From an uncultured Actinomyces sp. (GTDB lineage: Bacteria > Actinomycetota > Actinomycetes > Actinomycetales > Actinomycetaceae), in NCBI GenBank assembly GCA_946998115.1, contig CAMPYB010000006.1:1-54877 (forward strand): a stretch of 54,877 nt of DNA, in the 5' to 3' direction. Below the pieces are notes generated by a model. The model was not told the DNA's origin and made no database searches. It saw only the letters and a program-made list of their open reading frames with translations. Position 1 is the first letter of the stretch. Every line of letters starts with the position of its first letter. This document shows positions 8,310-16,952 of the stretch, in pieces. The translations under genes were made by a program, and so were the position numbers.

Positions 8310-8873
8310 GTGGCAACAACTAATGATTTAAAAAATGGTATGGTTTTGAATTTAGAAGGACAATTGTGGTCCGTGGTTGAATTTCAACATGTTAAGCCAG
8401 GTAAAGGTCCAGCTTTTGTGCGTACTAAAATCAAAAATGTTCTTTCAGGTAAAATTGTTGATAAGACTTTTAATGCTGGTATTAAAGTTGAAACAGCAAC
8501 TGTTGATCGTCGTGACATGACATATTTATATCAAGATGGTAATGATTATGTTTTTATGGATGTTGAAACTTATGATCAAATTATGATTCCTGAAGACATT
8601 ATTGGTGATTCTAAAAAATTCTTATTAGAAAATCAACAAGTGATCGTAGCTATGTATGAAGGCAATGTTTTATTTATTGATTTGCCTGCTTCAGTTGTAG
8701 TAGAGATTACTTATACTGAGCCTGGACTACAAGGTGATCGTTCTAGTGCTGGTACAAAGCCTGCAACTATTTCAACAGGTTACGAAATTCAGGTTCCTTT
8801 GTTCTTAGAAACGGGTACGAAAGTTAAAGTTGATACCCGTACAGGCGAGTATATATCACGTGTTAATGACTGA
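8310..8873 (+). CDS. efp: Elongation factor P
   Basis: Translation elongation factor P, which relieves ribosome stalling at polyproline stretches. The 187-residue protein has three OB/SH3-like domains as usual. The N-terminus ATTNDLKNGMVL is typical. The tip loop of domain I reads KPGKGPAF, with a lysine at the functional position. The C-terminal signature ends in a conserved VKVDTRTGEYISR. The start is GTG 8310; an overlapping out-of-frame ATG lies at 8308. AGGAT precedes it. The nusB start overlaps the efp stop by one base (TGATG). In relatives aroC-aroK-aroB-aroQ and often pepQ lie upstream of efp; they are not here. Confidence 0.97.
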   Translation: MATTNDLKNGMVLNLEGQLWSVVEFQHVKPGKGPAFVRTKIKNVLSGKIVDKTFNAGIKVETATVDRRDMTYLYQDGNDYVFMDVETYDQIMIPEDIIGDSKKFLLENQQVIVAMYEGNVLFIDLPASVVVEITYTEPGLQGDRSSAGTKPATISTGYEIQVPLFLETGTKVKVDTRTGEYISRVND

Positions 8874-9313
8874 TGAAAAATATAAATTTTACTTCTAGAA
8901 CTAAAGCTAGGAAGCGTGCTGTAGATATTCTTTTTGAAGCAGATCAGAAAGATATGTGTGACAGCACTGCTTCTATATTGTCTTTACTATCACAACGTAA
9001 AGTTATTTCTCCTGCTTCAAGTCCTCTTCCGATGTTTGCTGAACAAATAGTTGTTGGTGTTGCAGAGAATATTCATAAGATAGATGATACTATTGCTACT
9101 TATTTAGTTAATCATGAGTTTGAACGAATAGCTAGTGTCGATAGAGCTATATTGCGTGTTGCTGTTTGGGAAATATTATTTGAAGATGAATTAGATGATG
9201 TTATAGCGATAGATGAAGCGATAGTAATTGCGAAAGCTATATCAACTGAAAATTCACCTGATTTTTTGAATGGTATTTTGGATACTATTTCTAAAAGTGA
9301 AAAGATATTGTAA
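8873..9313 (+). CDS. nusB: Transcription antitermination factor NusB
   Basis: NusB, an all-helical RNA-binding protein that with NusE (S10) binds boxA and supports rRNA antitermination. The 146 residues begin with TSRTKARKRAVDILFEAD, the family N-terminal signature. The conserved C-terminal region includes VDRAILRVAVWEIL, then IAIDEAIVIAKAIS and FLNGILD. The start overlaps the stop of efp, so translation is coupled. In many actinobacteria pyrR and pyr/car genes follow nusB; here gmk follows after nine bases, and the pyr genes lie about 31 kb away. Confidence 0.95.
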   Translation: MKNINFTSRTKARKRAVDILFEADQKDMCDSTASILSLLSQRKVISPASSPLPMFAEQIVVGVAENIHKIDDTIATYLVNHEFERIASVDRAILRVAVWEILFEDELDDVIAIDEAIVIAKAISTENSPDFLNGILDTISKSEKIL

Positions 9314-9322
9314 ATAGCTATC

Positions 9323-9874
9323 ATGAGTAAGATTTATGTTTTGGCAGGGCCTAGTGGTGTAGGTAAAGGGACAATAGTTAATAAGCTAAAATTTCTTCAT
9401 CCTGAACTTTTCGTGTCAGTTTCTATGACTACGCGTTTACCTCGTGAAGGAGAAATTGATGGTGTTCACTATAATTTTGTCACTAGACAAGAATTTGAAA
9501 GCATGATAGATAAAGACCAAATTTTGGAATATGCTTTTGTTCATGGACAAAATTATTATGGTACTCCTATACTACCTTTACAGGAAGCTATTAAGCGTAA
9601 TGTTCCTTGTCTTTTAGAGATAGATTTAGATGGTGTTCATCAAATAAAAAATAAATTGGCAGGTAAGGCAGTTTTTATTTTTATCGCTCCTCCTAGTTGG
9701 GAAGAGTTAAAGAAACGTCTATTATCTCGAGGCACTGAGTCTTTAAAAGATATTGAAACACGTTTAAAGACTGCTGAAATTGAAATGAATTCTCAGAGTG
9801 AATTTGATTATGTTGTTGTAAATGATGATTTAGCTGTTGCTGTTAAAGAAATTGCTTCTATAATGAAACTGTAG
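9323..9874 (+). CDS. gmk: Guanylate kinase
   Basis: Guanylate kinase phosphorylates GMP to GDP with ATP in the cytoplasm. The P-loop is at residues 9-16 (GPSGVGKG). The GMP-binding stretch follows as SVSMTTRLPREGEIDGVHYNFV, matching the family pattern. DLDGVHQIK is the conserved LEIDxxG-like region. The length (183) is slightly short but complete. The start ATG is nine bases after the nusB stop. In mycobacteria and many relatives the nucleoid protein gene mihF lies immediately upstream of gmk; there is no room for it here. rpoZ follows after 69 bases. Confidence 0.96.
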   Translation: MSKIYVLAGPSGVGKGTIVNKLKFLHPELFVSVSMTTRLPREGEIDGVHYNFVTRQEFESMIDKDQILEYAFVHGQNYYGTPILPLQEAIKRNVPCLLEIDLDGVHQIKNKLAGKAVFIFIAPPSWEELKKRLLSRGTESLKDIETRLKTAEIEMNSQSEFDYVVVNDDLAVAVKEIASIMKL

Positions 9875-9943
9875 TTGTATAGATTTTTTGTTCTAAATAT
9901 GGCACAATATATTGGTAATGTTTTAAATAGTAAAGGTTGAAAA

Positions 9944-10219
9944 ATGTCGGGTGTTTCGCCTAAACCAGAGGGTGTTATTTATCCTCCAATTGATGATTTA
10001 CTAGCAAAAGTTGAATCTAAATATGCTTTAGTTGTTTATGCTGCTAAAAGGGCTCGTCAAATTAATACTTATAATCAACAACTTCAAGATGGAATGTTGG
10101 AAATGACAGGTCCATTAGTACAAACTGAACCTGATTGTAAGCCGTTGTCGGTGGCTTTACGTGAAATTAATGATGATAAGCTAGAATTAGTTTACAATGA
10201 GGACGAAACGCATAATTAG
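9944..10219 (+). CDS. rpoZ: RNA polymerase omega subunit
   Basis: Omega subunit of RNA polymerase, which helps fold and hold the beta' subunit. The 91-residue sequence carries the family core: YPPIDDLLAKVESKYALVVYAAKRARQIN in the N-terminal half, then PLSVALREINDDKLE near the end. The insertion between these parts (about residues 46-65) is typical of actinobacteria. The start is ATG after AAAGGT. The coaBC start lies inside the last codons of rpoZ (23-base overlap), so the two are coupled. Confidence 0.95.
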   Translation: MSGVSPKPEGVIYPPIDDLLAKVESKYALVVYAAKRARQINTYNQQLQDGMLEMTGPLVQTEPDCKPLSVALREINDDKLELVYNEDETHN

Positions 10220-11438
10220 TAGTGTTGCAGACTCTAAGGATACCACTCGTGTAATATTAGGTGTTACGGGTGGTATTGCTGCTTTTAAAAGTATTAATAT
10301 TCTTAGAGCTTTGAAAAAAAGAGGTTTTGAAGTAATTGTTGTTCCAACGAGTTCTGCACTGAAAATAGTTGGAAAGAAAACGTTTGAAGCATTGTCATCT
10401 AATCCTGTTTATTTTGATACATTTGAATGTGGAAAAGGATATAGTCATATTGATTTAGCGACTTGGGCAGACTTAATATTAATAGCACCAGCGACTGCAA
10501 ATACTATTGCAAAAATAGCTTCAGGAATTGCTGATAATTTATTATTAACAACACTTTTAGCTTCTAAATCTCCTATAGTTTTGGCTCCTGCAATGCATAC
10601 AAATATGTATTTGAATGATGCTACGCAAGAAAATATAACTATTTTACGCGCACGTGGAATGAAAATTATAGAGCCAGATGTTGGTGAGTTATCTCATGGA
10701 GATTGTGGATTAGGTAGATTGCCTGATGAAGATATTATAGTTCAAGAAGCATTGAATGTACTTACTGATAAAGATTTTAAAAATTTCAATGTTTTAATAA
10801 CTGCTGGTGGGACTAAAGAATATATTGATCCTGTTAGATTTATTGCAAATAATAGTAGTGGTAAGCAAGGTTTTGCTTTAGCAGATCATTTGTATTCTCG
10901 AGGCGCAAATGTTACGGTAATAGCAGGTAGTGTTGAAAAAACATTTTTGAATCGAAAATATAAAATTATTACTGTTGAGACTGCGCAACAAATGCACGAT
11001 GAAGTGTGTAGACAATATGATGCTAGCGATATGATAATAATGTGTGCCGCTGTAGCAGATTGGAAAGTTGAAAATCCTTCTGAGAGTAAGATCAAAAAAG
11101 ATAATAATTCTAATAGTATGGTTTTGAGGCTTGTAAAAAATCCTGACATTTTAAAAGAGATTTCTGAGAAAAATAACTCTACAGGTTGCGAAAAAATAAT
11201 TGTTGGATTTGCCGCTGAAACTGGTGATAGTGATTTGATAATAAAATATGCTAAAGAGAAAATTAAAAGAAAAAAATGTGATTTTATAATAGTAAATCCT
11301 GTAGGTGAAAATATTGGTTTTAATTCTACGAATAACACGATATATATTTTAAGTAAAGATGGTAGAATATCTGATAAGTTTGTTGGTAATAAGAATTATA
11401 TAGCTAAAATAATAATTGATTATATATTTAGAGTTTAA
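10197..11438 (+). CDS. coaBC: Bifunctional phosphopantothenoylcysteine decarboxylase/synthetase
   Basis: A fused CoaC-CoaB enzyme of coenzyme A synthesis. CoaB joins 4'-phosphopantothenate to cysteine using CTP, and FMN-dependent CoaC decarboxylates the product. The N-terminal flavoprotein domain (about residues 18-190) has GVTGGIAAFK, PATANTIAKIASGIADNLL, the PAMHTNMY active-site region and the Cys in CGLGRLP. The C-terminal CoaB domain starts near ITAGGTKEYIDPVRFI and includes NNSSGKQG and AAVADW. The start ATG 10197 overlaps rpoZ. In relatives metK follows coaBC; here priA follows directly after 22 bases. Confidence 0.96.
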   Translation: MRTKRIISSVADSKDTTRVILGVTGGIAAFKSINILRALKKRGFEVIVVPTSSALKIVGKKTFEALSSNPVYFDTFECGKGYSHIDLATWADLILIAPATANTIAKIASGIADNLLLTTLLASKSPIVLAPAMHTNMYLNDATQENITILRARGMKIIEPDVGELSHGDCGLGRLPDEDIIVQEALNVLTDKDFKNFNVLITAGGTKEYIDPVRFIANNSSGKQGFALADHLYSRGANVTVIAGSVEKTFLNRKYKIITVETAQQMHDEVCRQYDASDMIIMCAAVADWKVENPSESKIKKDNNSNSMVLRLVKNPDILKEISEKNNSTGCEKIIVGFAAETGDSDLIIKYAKEKIKRKKCDFIIVNPVGENIGFNSTNNTIYILSKDGRISDKFVGNKNYIAKIIIDYIFRV

Positions 11439-11460
11439 CAAGTATTAATTAGGGGCGTCT

Positions 11461-13509
11461 ATGGATAATTATAGTAATAGTTCTGGACGTGAGAAAATAC
11501 ATGAAAAAGATATTTGTGCTACTAATGCAAATGATTTTTATGATTGCGAACATGCTTTGTTTGAAATACTTGATCCGCCTAAAAAAGTTATAAAAAATAT
11601 TGCACATGTGCTTTTAAATATTTCCTTGCCACATATGAATTTTTTATTTGATTATGAAATTCCTGATTATTTATTAGCGGAAGCAGTGCAAGGGAAAATT
11701 GTTACTGTGCCTTTTTCTAATAGGAAAATTAAAGGTTGGATAGTTAATGTTTCTAAAAAAAGTGATTCTGGTGATAAGAAAATTTTATCTATTATTTCAG
11801 TTGATTCTAAATATTCAGTTTTAACTCCATCTATATATGAATTTTGTAAAAAAATTTCAAATAGGTATGTTTCTAATGTTAGCGATATTGTAAAACTTGC
11901 GATTCCTAAAATACATATGCGTATAGATAAAAAGTTTGTTGTAGATAAAAATGTAAAAGTAAATTTTGAGCAGTTATATGATGATTCTATATTGCAATAT
12001 AATAACGGTAAAATTTTCTTAGAAAATTTAAAAAATAATATTCCAATAAAAGCTTCTTTAATGTTACACCCATATTTTGGTGCAGAAAATTTGAGTTGGA
12101 TATATACGATAATAAGTGCTACTTTGCATACAATAAAAATTGGTAAACAGGTCATTATACTGCTTCCTACATGTAAACAATGCCAATTATTAGAAACATT
12201 TTTAAAAGATAAAATAAATCCTGAAATCATATCGATGATAACTAGTGACCAAACAGGTTCAGTTAAATATACTAATTTTTTAAAAGTATTATTGGGTCAA
12301 GCAAAGATAGTTTTGGGTACTCAAAATGCTATTTTTGCACCTACAAATAATTTAGGTCTAATAATTTGTATGGATGATGATAATCCTAGTTACCAATCTA
12401 GTAAAGCACCTTATATAAACATACGTCAGCTTTCTATTGAAAGAAGTAGTATGCAAAAAACCGCATTACTATTACTTGGGTTTAATAAAAGTATATATAT
12501 GAGATATTTGGAAAATTTAAAATGGACTTTACCTATGGAAAATTCACCTACACAAGCTAGACGTATTTATCCTAAAATTTTATGCACAGCGTTGTCTAAT
12601 GATAATGATATGACTCATAGAATTAGTTCACAGTCTTTTGAAGCAATAAAAGATGGTTTAAATCATGGTCCTGTTCTTGTTCAAGTTGGAGTTAGAGGAT
12701 ATTATTCTGTTTTATTTTGTAAAAATTGTGGAAAAAAACCGGTATGTTATAAGTGTAAACATTTGCTAACTATGCAAAATGATTCTACTTTTACATGTAC
12801 TAATTGTGGAATTATATTGAAAAATCCTAAATGTAAAAAGTGTAATGCTAGTGATTTTAAGATAACTAAAACAGGAGATTTAAAAACAGCTAGCGACTTG
12901 GGAAAAATGTTTACTTCTACGCCAATTTTAGTGTCTAATGCATCTAATCCTATCAATGATCCTATTGATGATAGAAGAAGAATAATTGTTTCTACGCATG
13001 GAGTTATTCCACATGCTATTAATGGTTATGCTGCTTCAATAATATTAGATGTAGATAGTGTGTATTCTATGCCTGTTTTTTGGGCACAAACTGAAAGTTT
13101 TCGGCGATGGATGAATGTTGTAGGACTGACTAGACCTGATGGAAAAGTAGTAATTGATGGTTTTATTGAAGAAAATATTGCTATTAATTTGCAGACATAT
13201 AATATAAATAAAATTTTAGATGAAATTCTTGATGAGAGAAAAGAATTGGAACTACCACCTTGTGAACGTTTTGTAAGTTTATATGGAGAACATGCTCAAA
13301 TTGAAGATAGTATTAAATATTTGACTGAAAAAGGATTTGAAACACTTGGTCTTATGCCTAAATCAATGAATTATTCAATGACAATAGTGAAAACAAGTAT
13401 AGCAAATAGTAAAAATTTATTGGAAGAAATTAAAAATTATATTGCTATTAGAAGTGTTAAACATTTACCTAAAATTAGAGTACAAGTTGATCCTTATGAA
13501 CTTTGGTGA
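11461..13509 (+). CDS. priA: PriA-like primosomal protein, helicase motifs degenerate
   Basis: This is the actinobacterial form of PriA (primosomal protein N'), 682 residues, expected to recognise branched DNA and promote replication restart. The N-terminal 3'-binding domain is present (about residues 40-140). The helicase core is degenerate: where Walker A should be there is no GKT/S, and the DEEH box reads CMDDDNPSY. The zinc module is intact, with eight Cys in four C-x2-C pairs between residues 420 and 461. This loss of ATPase motifs is known for actinobacterial PriA. The short conserved C-terminal domain is present (ELPPCERFVSLYG, then IRVQVDP). It sits between coaBC and fmt as in relatives. 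Confidence 0.88.
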   Translation: MDNYSNSSGREKIHEKDICATNANDFYDCEHALFEILDPPKKVIKNIAHVLLNISLPHMNFLFDYEIPDYLLAEAVQGKIVTVPFSNRKIKGWIVNVSKKSDSGDKKILSIISVDSKYSVLTPSIYEFCKKISNRYVSNVSDIVKLAIPKIHMRIDKKFVVDKNVKVNFEQLYDDSILQYNNGKIFLENLKNNIPIKASLMLHPYFGAENLSWIYTIISATLHTIKIGKQVIILLPTCKQCQLLETFLKDKINPEIISMITSDQTGSVKYTNFLKVLLGQAKIVLGTQNAIFAPTNNLGLIICMDDDNPSYQSSKAPYINIRQLSIERSSMQKTALLLLGFNKSIYMRYLENLKWTLPMENSPTQARRIYPKILCTALSNDNDMTHRISSQSFEAIKDGLNHGPVLVQVGVRGYYSVLFCKNCGKKPVCYKCKHLLTMQNDSTFTCTNCGIILKNPKCKKCNASDFKITKTGDLKTASDLGKMFTSTPILVSNASNPINDPIDDRRRIIVSTHGVIPHAINGYAASIILDVDSVYSMPVFWAQTESFRRWMNVVGLTRPDGKVVIDGFIEENIAINLQTYNINKILDEILDERKELELPPCERFVSLYGEHAQIEDSIKYLTEKGFETLGLMPKSMNYSMTIVKTSIANSKNLLEEIKNYIAIRSVKHLPKIRVQVDPYELW

Positions 13510-13563
13510 ATTTATAACTTAATAACAAATGTAAAAAATATAAAAATGTGGTTTAATAATAGA

Positions 13564-14508
13564 ATGCGTATATTATTTGCTGGAACTCCTAAAAGTGCTT
13601 TACCAACTTTGCAAGCTTTATTTGAAAGTGAGCATGAACTTGTCGGTGTGCTTACTCGTGCACCTGCTAGAACAGGTAGAGGAAGGAAAATTTCTCAGTC
13701 TGATGTTGCTATAAAAGCACAGGAATATGGCGTGCCTATACTTATTCCTAAGACTTTGAAAGATGAACAAGTATGGCAAGAAATTTTGGATTTAAAACCT
13801 GATATTGTTGTTGTAGTAGCGTATGGGATGATAATACCGAAGCATCTTTTAGAAGCTGTAAAATATGGGTGGATAAATTTGCACTTTTCTCTTTTGCCAC
13901 GCTGGAGAGGCGCAGCTCCAGTGCAATATGCAATATATAATGGTGATGAACAAACTGGTGCTTGTGTATTCCAAATAGAAGAAGGACTTGATACGGGCGC
14001 GATATATTCTCAATTATCTACTTTCGTTGAGAAAAAAACTGCTTGTGACTTACTTGAGGAGCTTTCAATAAAAGGTAGTGAACTTGTTTTGCAAGCTTTA
14101 AAAAAAATAGAAGAAGGATGTATTCCTGCGCAACAAGATACAGAAGGTATAACACTTGCCCCTAAGATTCCTTCAGATTTTGGGAAGATAGATTTTAATG
14201 CACCTGCTGAAAATATTGAAAGACTTATACGAGCAGTTACTGATCACCCTGGCGCATATACTTTCTTAAATGGTAAACGTATCAAGATTTCGCCAGTTAC
14301 AATTGTTGCAGATAATGATTTAAAACCTGGGCATATTTTAGTTACTAAGAAAAATATTTATGTTGGTACTAAAACAAATAATTTATGTTTAGATAGAGTA
14401 GCTCCTTCAGGTAAATCTTGGATGAAAGCTACAGATTGGGCAAGAGGTGTGAGAGATGAAAAAATATTTTCTCTACCTGAACCTAATGATCGAGCAAATG
14501 ATATATAA
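13564..14508 (+). CDS. fmt: Methionyl-tRNA formyltransferase
   Basis: Formylates initiator Met-tRNA using 10-formyl-THF, the partner activity to the deformylase at the window start. The N-terminal formyltransferase domain begins MRILFAGTPKSALPTL. It contains the catalytic region NLHFSLLPRWRGAAPVQ and the DTGAI segment. The C-terminal domain (about residues 205-300) has the APKIPSDFGKIDF linker and the RAVTDHPGAYTF region. I chose ATG 13564 because the family starts exactly there. An in-frame ATG at 13546 would add six residues (MWFNNR) with no better Shine-Dalgarno. rsmB follows after 48 bases, the common order. Confidence 0.95.
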   Translation: MRILFAGTPKSALPTLQALFESEHELVGVLTRAPARTGRGRKISQSDVAIKAQEYGVPILIPKTLKDEQVWQEILDLKPDIVVVVAYGMIIPKHLLEAVKYGWINLHFSLLPRWRGAAPVQYAIYNGDEQTGACVFQIEEGLDTGAIYSQLSTFVEKKTACDLLEELSIKGSELVLQALKKIEEGCIPAQQDTEGITLAPKIPSDFGKIDFNAPAENIERLIRAVTDHPGAYTFLNGKRIKISPVTIVADNDLKPGHILVTKKNIYVGTKTNNLCLDRVAPSGKSWMKATDWARGVRDEKIFSLPEPNDRANDI

Positions 14509-14556
14509 TATGACTGTTGATTATATATGGTTAAGATTTGAAGGATAAAATACGCG

Positions 14557-15981
14557 ATGGTTTCTTCTTCTAAAAAATATTCAGACGGCTATAGAGCTAA
14601 GGCTAAAAATATAGATAGAGCAAGATTAGCTGCATATGAATGTTTGTATGCTGTAAGGCAAGATGGAGCTTACGCTAATATAGTTTTACCCAATATTATT
14701 AAAGATAAGAAACTTAGCAAAATAGATGCTGCATTTGCAACAGAACTATCGTATGGTACTATAAGGCTCTTTGCTTTATATGATGAAATTATAAAGAATG
14801 CATATACAGGGAAATCAAAACTTGATCCTACGGTTAAAGATATTTTAAGATTAGGTGCACATCAGCTTTTCTCAATGAGAGTTCCGCCTCATGCTGCAGT
14901 TTGCGAAACAGTTGATTTAGCACGATATATTACTACAGATGGTCCTTCTAAAACAGTGAATGCTATTATGCGAAGAATGAGTGAGCGTTCACTTCAACAA
15001 TGGGAAGAAATAGTTTTTAGCGGAAAAGATGAAGAAGAAATTTTAAGTATTAAATATTCACATCCTGCTTGGATAGTTAGAGCTTTAAAAGAATCTCTTA
15101 TAAAAAATGGTAGACCGGCAGAAGAAATTATTGATTTGTTAGAAGCTAATTGTAAGAATCCGTATGTTTGTTTAGTAGCAAGACATGGTCTTATACATCC
15201 AGCAGATTTAGCAACGCAAGCGCGAAATATACTAAATACTAATGTTTGCCCAGGTATATTAAGCTATGATGCAGTTATTATTGAAAATGGAGTTCCTGGT
15301 AAACTCCCAGCTATTAGAAATGGTTTAGCTGCTGTGCAAGATGAAGGATCTCAACTTTGTGCTCAAATTTTAGCGCATGTACAAGTAAAATCTAACACAA
15401 AAAAATGGCTTGATTTGTGTGCGGGTCCTGGAGGAAAAGCAGCTCTGCTAGCATCTTATGCGAAAGAAAATGGTGCTTTTTTGCTTGCTAATGAATTTAG
15501 TGCGCACAGAGCAGAATTAGTTGCTAAGACTTTAAAAGCTATTGATAACAGTTGTTATGAAGTTGTTTGTGCAGATGGTCGAAAAATTGATGGAAAATTT
15601 GATAAGATTTTAGTTGATGCTCCTTGTACTGGACTTGGATCTTTACGCAGAAGACCTGAAGCGAGGTGGCGTAAATCTATAAAGGATTTAGCGCATCTTC
15701 GGATTTTACAGAAAGAACTGTTAGAAAATGCTTATAAAATGTTAGCTTCAGGTGGTGTATTAGCTTATGTTACTTGTTCTGCACATATTGTTGAAACAAT
15801 TTTGCAAGTTAATACTTTCATAGAAAAACATGATGATGCTGTTTTGATTAATGCTGTGGATATAGCTAAAAATTTAATCCCTAAAAAAGATCTTGATTTA
15901 GGGCAAGGACCATTTTTACAATTATGGACTCATCTACATGATAGTGATTGTATGTTTTTAGCTTTGATTGCTAAAAAATAG
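14557..15981 (+). CDS. rsmB: 16S rRNA (cytosine-967-C5)-methyltransferase RsmB
   Basis: RsmB (Sun/Fmu) methylates C967 of 16S rRNA using SAM. The 474-residue protein has an N-terminal NusB-like RNA-binding domain (about residues 20-165), a linker, and a Rossmann methyltransferase domain. The SAM loop is DLCAGPGGKAALLA. The two family cysteines are in VDAPCTGLGS and YVTCSAH. The length is normal for the fused form. The start is ATG 14557, with GAAGGA about fifteen bases upstream. fmt-rsmB-rpe is a conserved actinobacterial order. Confidence 0.95.
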   Translation: MVSSSKKYSDGYRAKAKNIDRARLAAYECLYAVRQDGAYANIVLPNIIKDKKLSKIDAAFATELSYGTIRLFALYDEIIKNAYTGKSKLDPTVKDILRLGAHQLFSMRVPPHAAVCETVDLARYITTDGPSKTVNAIMRRMSERSLQQWEEIVFSGKDEEEILSIKYSHPAWIVRALKESLIKNGRPAEEIIDLLEANCKNPYVCLVARHGLIHPADLATQARNILNTNVCPGILSYDAVIIENGVPGKLPAIRNGLAAVQDEGSQLCAQILAHVQVKSNTKKWLDLCAGPGGKAALLASYAKENGAFLLANEFSAHRAELVAKTLKAIDNSCYEVVCADGRKIDGKFDKILVDAPCTGLGSLRRRPEARWRKSIKDLAHLRILQKELLENAYKMLASGGVLAYVTCSAHIVETILQVNTFIEKHDDAVLINAVDIAKNLIPKKDLDLGQGPFLQLWTHLHDSDCMFLALIAKK

Positions 15982-16032
15982 TTATATTTGTGTAAAGTGT
16001 ATAAAATTTCATAAGGATAATAAGGAAAGAAT

Positions 16033-16701
16033 ATGTCTATAACTATTTCGCCATCAATATTAAATTGTGATATAGCTAATTTGCAAAGTGAGTTGAAAAA
16101 AATTAGGAATGCTGATTTTGCTCATGTAGATGTTATGGATAATCATTTTGTTCCAAATCTTTCTTGGGGACTTCCTGTAGTTGAAGCAGTCGTAAAAAGT
16201 AACATAATTCCTGTTGATGCACATCTTATGATAGAAGATGCTGACAGGTGGGCAATTGAATATGCTAAAGTTGGGTGTTCTTCTGTTACTTTTCATGCTG
16301 AAGCTTGTGTTGCTCCTATAAGGCTTGCGCGTCAGATACGCAAAGAAGGAGTTAAAGTTGGTATGGCTTTAAGGCCAGCTACACCAGTAGAGCCTTTTAT
16401 AGATATTTTGCCTGAAATAGATATGTTGCTGGTTATGACAGTTGAACCAGGTTTTGGTGGTCAGAGTTTTTTGAAATCAATGATGAATAAAGTTAATACA
16501 GTACGAAAATTTATTAATGAAACTAATTTAGATTTGCTTGTACAAGTCGATGGTGGAATAAATAGACAAACTATAATAACTGCCGCAGAAGCAGGTGCTA
16601 ATGTTTTTGTGGCAGGTTCTGCTGTTTATAAAGCTGAAGATGCTTATAATGAAGTTGAAATGCTAAGAAAAATAGCAAATAAACATTCTTGTTGCAAATA
16701 A
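16033..16701 (+). CDS. rpe: Ribulose-phosphate 3-epimerase
   Basis: Pentose-phosphate pathway epimerase that interconverts D-ribulose 5-phosphate and D-xylulose 5-phosphate, a metal-dependent TIM barrel. The 222 residues have HVDVMDNHFVPNLSWG (metal His and Asp), VDAHLMI (third ligand), MTVEPGFGGQSF and QVDGGI (catalytic Asp, phosphate site). The start is ATG with AAGGAAAGA upstream. In mycobacteria and related genomes the riboflavin biosynthesis gene ribD/ribG follows rpe. Here an FMN riboswitch and a transporter follow. Confidence 0.97.
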   Translation: MSITISPSILNCDIANLQSELKKIRNADFAHVDVMDNHFVPNLSWGLPVVEAVVKSNIIPVDAHLMIEDADRWAIEYAKVGCSSVTFHAEACVAPIRLARQIRKEGVKVGMALRPATPVEPFIDILPEIDMLLVMTVEPGFGGQSFLKSMMNKVNTVRKFINETNLDLLVQVDGGINRQTIITAAEAGANVFVAGSAVYKAEDAYNEVEMLRKIANKHSCCK

Positions 16702-16767
16702 ATACTTAGTATTTGCAGTCTACGCACTAGTCGTTTTGATTAAAAAATATTACTATGTAAGAGTATA

Positions 16768-16883
16768 GATTTTCGGGGTCGGTGAAAATCCGAACCGGTG
16801 GTTATAGTCCACGACCTATTTTTATAATAGCTGACTCGGTGAAAATCCGAGACCGACGGTTAGAGTCCGGATGGGAGAAGATC
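16768..16883 (+). promoter_or_regulatory. FMN riboswitch (RFN element) aptamer
   Basis: The conserved RFN blocks are all present in order: CGGGGTCGGTGAAAATCCGA near 16774, then ACCGGTGGTTATAGTCC, CACGACC, GACTCGGTGAAAATCCGAGA, CCGACGGTTAGAGTCCGGAT and GGGAGAAGA. P1 closes perfectly: 16768-16774 pairs with 16877-16883, seven pairs with one G-U. The two GTGAAAATCC hairpins are the known FMN-contacting arms. It lies 67 bases after rpe and 67 bases before the ribX start. It should switch the downstream importer off when FMN is high. Confidence 0.96.
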
Positions 16884-16887
16884 TTAT

Positions 16888-16912
16888 AGGCATATTATTA
16901 TGCCTTGTTTTG
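16888..16912 (+). terminator. Hairpin and T-rich tract after the FMN aptamer
   Basis: AGGCATA at 16888-16894 pairs with TATGCCT at 16899-16905 (7 bp, 4-base loop), followed by TGTTTTGT. It begins five bases after P1 of the aptamer. It could act as the expression-platform terminator. The T-run is interrupted, so termination strength is uncertain. Confidence 0.5.
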
Positions 16913-16952
16913 TGTACCCGATTTTCTGTGAAATAAAAGAGGAGGGTGCATG
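16913..16952 (+). promoter_or_regulatory. Possible Shine-Dalgarno sequestering helix of ribX
   Basis: TGTACCC at 16913-16919 can pair with GGGTGCA at 16944-16950 (seven pairs, one G-U). That covers the end of the GAGGAGGG Shine-Dalgarno (16939-16946) and the A of the start codon. This would hide the ribosome site. A link to FMN binding is inference. Confidence 0.4.

Noticed and set aside
16694..16716. Inverted repeat GCAAATA / TATTTGC at the end of rpe as a terminator
   Set aside because: No T-run follows and the stem is short and A/T only.
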